Shown: piece after piece, positions 62,710 through 64,000 of the stretch
Numbering within the stretch: position 1 is the first letter of the stretch
Layout: every line of letters begins with the position of its first letter
NCBI GenBank assembly: GCA_949318235.1
Contig: OX439131.1
Coordinates: forward strand, 29,017,518 to 29,081,517
Length of the DNA: 64,000 nucleotides
Direction: 5' to 3'
Origin: Ecdyonurus torrentis
Taxonomy: Eukaryota > Arthropoda > Insecta > Ephemeroptera > Heptageniidae
Notes under the pieces: model-generated
What the model was told of the DNA's origin: nothing
Database searches by the model: none
Seen by the model: the letters and a program-made list of their open reading frames with translations, nothing else
Translations under genes and position numbers: made by a program

Positions 62710-64000
62710 AGAAAGAAAGAAAGAAAGAAAGAAAAGAAAAAATATATAAAATCAAAAATAAATATTTATAACAAATATTTATAATACATGAAAAAACATT
62801 GAAGCAAACCAAATTAACAGTCCTCATGCCAAAAAACCAACAAACGTTCTCATATATATAATAATATATAAACATATAGAAAATTGTTTCTTTCAAGTCA
62901 AGAAATGAAAATATATATAATTATTATTTTACTCTTAAACATGCATATATTTAATAATAAATAAATAAAATATAATAAATTAAAGGGAATTATATTTTGT
63001 ATTATAATTATACATATATATTATATAAAAAAATTTAATTCACCCATTATATTAATATTGATGTTTTCGTAGACTGGGGGCATGAAGAGATAGGTTTTGA
63101 AAAAAAAAATTCTAATAAGAAAAATATATTATTATTTCTTACATTATTACATACTTAATTTTGTTTCAAAAATACTCTACAAAGTTGTTATAGAAACAGA
63201 AAAAGAGAGATATCTAAATTACAAAGAGCGAGAGAGTATATTATAATAATAAAAAAAAATTATATGCAATTTTTGTCACTGCATAGCAGGAATTTATAAA
63301 AAAAATATATAGAAATTGTGCATATATGTATGTATAAAGGTTAAGAAAAAAAAGAATCTAAAGGATTATATTTTGATATATTATAAGATTTTTTGAAAAA
63401 GGATAGTATTAAGAGAGAGAGAGATAGAGAGAACGATCATCGGGTTTGAAAAAATGTATAATATTTTATGTGTTATAAAGCAAGACGAGTAGTAAGTATA
63501 TTATTATAGAGGTTTCTTTTCTTCGGCCTACATTTCTCTCCAGTGTTGAAGAAAAAAAAAAAAAAAAAAAACTCGACAGGCTTTACTACAAATAATCTTT
63601 TTGTCATACGTGATAATTCATCTTATATGTGAGTGAACTTTCCACATACAAACGTTTTGTTCCGTCTTTTTTTATGTTAGAAATCGACGTTCGTTTTGTT
63701 ATAAGGCAAAAGGCGATGACATAGTGAGCGAGCCAAGCAAGCAAAAGCAAAAGAGAGCCCTTTTTCTTTATTTATTTTCAGGGGAAGGGGGAACGAGCGT
63801 CGGTGGCGCGCGATCTAAAGAGATGGATCGCCTAATCACGTGCCCCTAGCACGCGAACCAACGTAAAATGTCCTTTAAGAAAAAAAAATTAGGTAGGGTA
63901 AAATATAAGGAGAGAGATAGGCAAAAGAGGGAGGTTTAAACCTCTCGGTGTATAAGTTTTTGATGATGATTCATGACTTACACGTCAGGCCTTCCTTTTT
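59696..64000. other. probable HCN intron or upstream region, no exon identified
   Basis: No S1-S4 coding sequence was recognised. Slightly GC-richer islands occur at about 61330-61420 (AGC-rich), 61640-61800, 62010-62150 and 63770-63870. They show no clear open frame with homology. Long A/T runs are at 61549-61568 and 62676-62709, the latter followed by a short (GAAA)n. Confidence 0.5.

Noticed and set aside
63970..64000. Possible minus-strand splice donor (GACGT followed by GTAAGT) at the window edge as an upstream HCN exon
   Set aside because: Only about 19 bases precede it and they do not match HCN S1-S4 sequence, so it cannot be supported.

Overview
This is eukaryotic, very AT-rich nuclear DNA, most likely from an arthropod. 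The genes are split by spliceosomal introns with GT..AG borders. Short tandem repeats are extremely dense, mostly (AT)n, (CT)n/(GA)n and homopolymers, and many transposon remnants are present. The arthropod guess rests on the HCN-type channel and glucosylceramidase sequences, the microsatellite load and the RTE-like retrotransposon tail. A decapod crustacean or a repeat-rich insect would both fit, and the sequence alone does not decide.

Four protein genes are supported. All are on the minus strand and were rebuilt exon by exon with phase-consistent splice junctions. From high to low coordinate they are: (1) an HCN/Ih cyclic-nucleotide-gated channel, 59695 down to 49983, with its 5' part beyond the window; (2) a GON4L/mute-like nuclear protein, 44087 to 30665, 13 exons and 806 codons, ending before the PAH/SANT part of long family members; (3) a complete lysosomal glucosylceramidase (GH30), 27475 to 23588, 10 exons and 510 codons; (4) a complete TAF13 (TFIID subunit), 22602 to 19367, 3 exons and 121 codons. 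Genes 2 to 4 are compactly packed. They do not form a pathway: one is an ion channel, two act in transcription or chromatin, and one in sphingolipid breakdown.

Layout: 1-18.9 kb has no recognisable gene and is AT-rich with many (CT)n, (GA)n and (AT)n arrays. From 17 to 46.7 kb, around TAF13, GBA and GON4L, long dinucleotide arrays are nearly absent. In their place are at least eight families of small fold-back (MITE-like) elements, a 5'-truncated tRNA-derived SINE, RTE-like retrotransposon 3' ends and decayed DDE-transposase fragments. From 46.7 to 64 kb, around the HCN gene, the DNA is again AT-rich with dinucleotide arrays and long introns. No rRNA, complete tRNA, CRISPR array or prokaryotic-type feature was seen.

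The most notable points are the short GON4L gene, a six-copy fold-back family seen only in or beside GON4L introns, paired or nested fold-back insertions (one of them cutting a retrotransposon reading frame), and the sharp split between microsatellite-rich and MITE-rich DNA.
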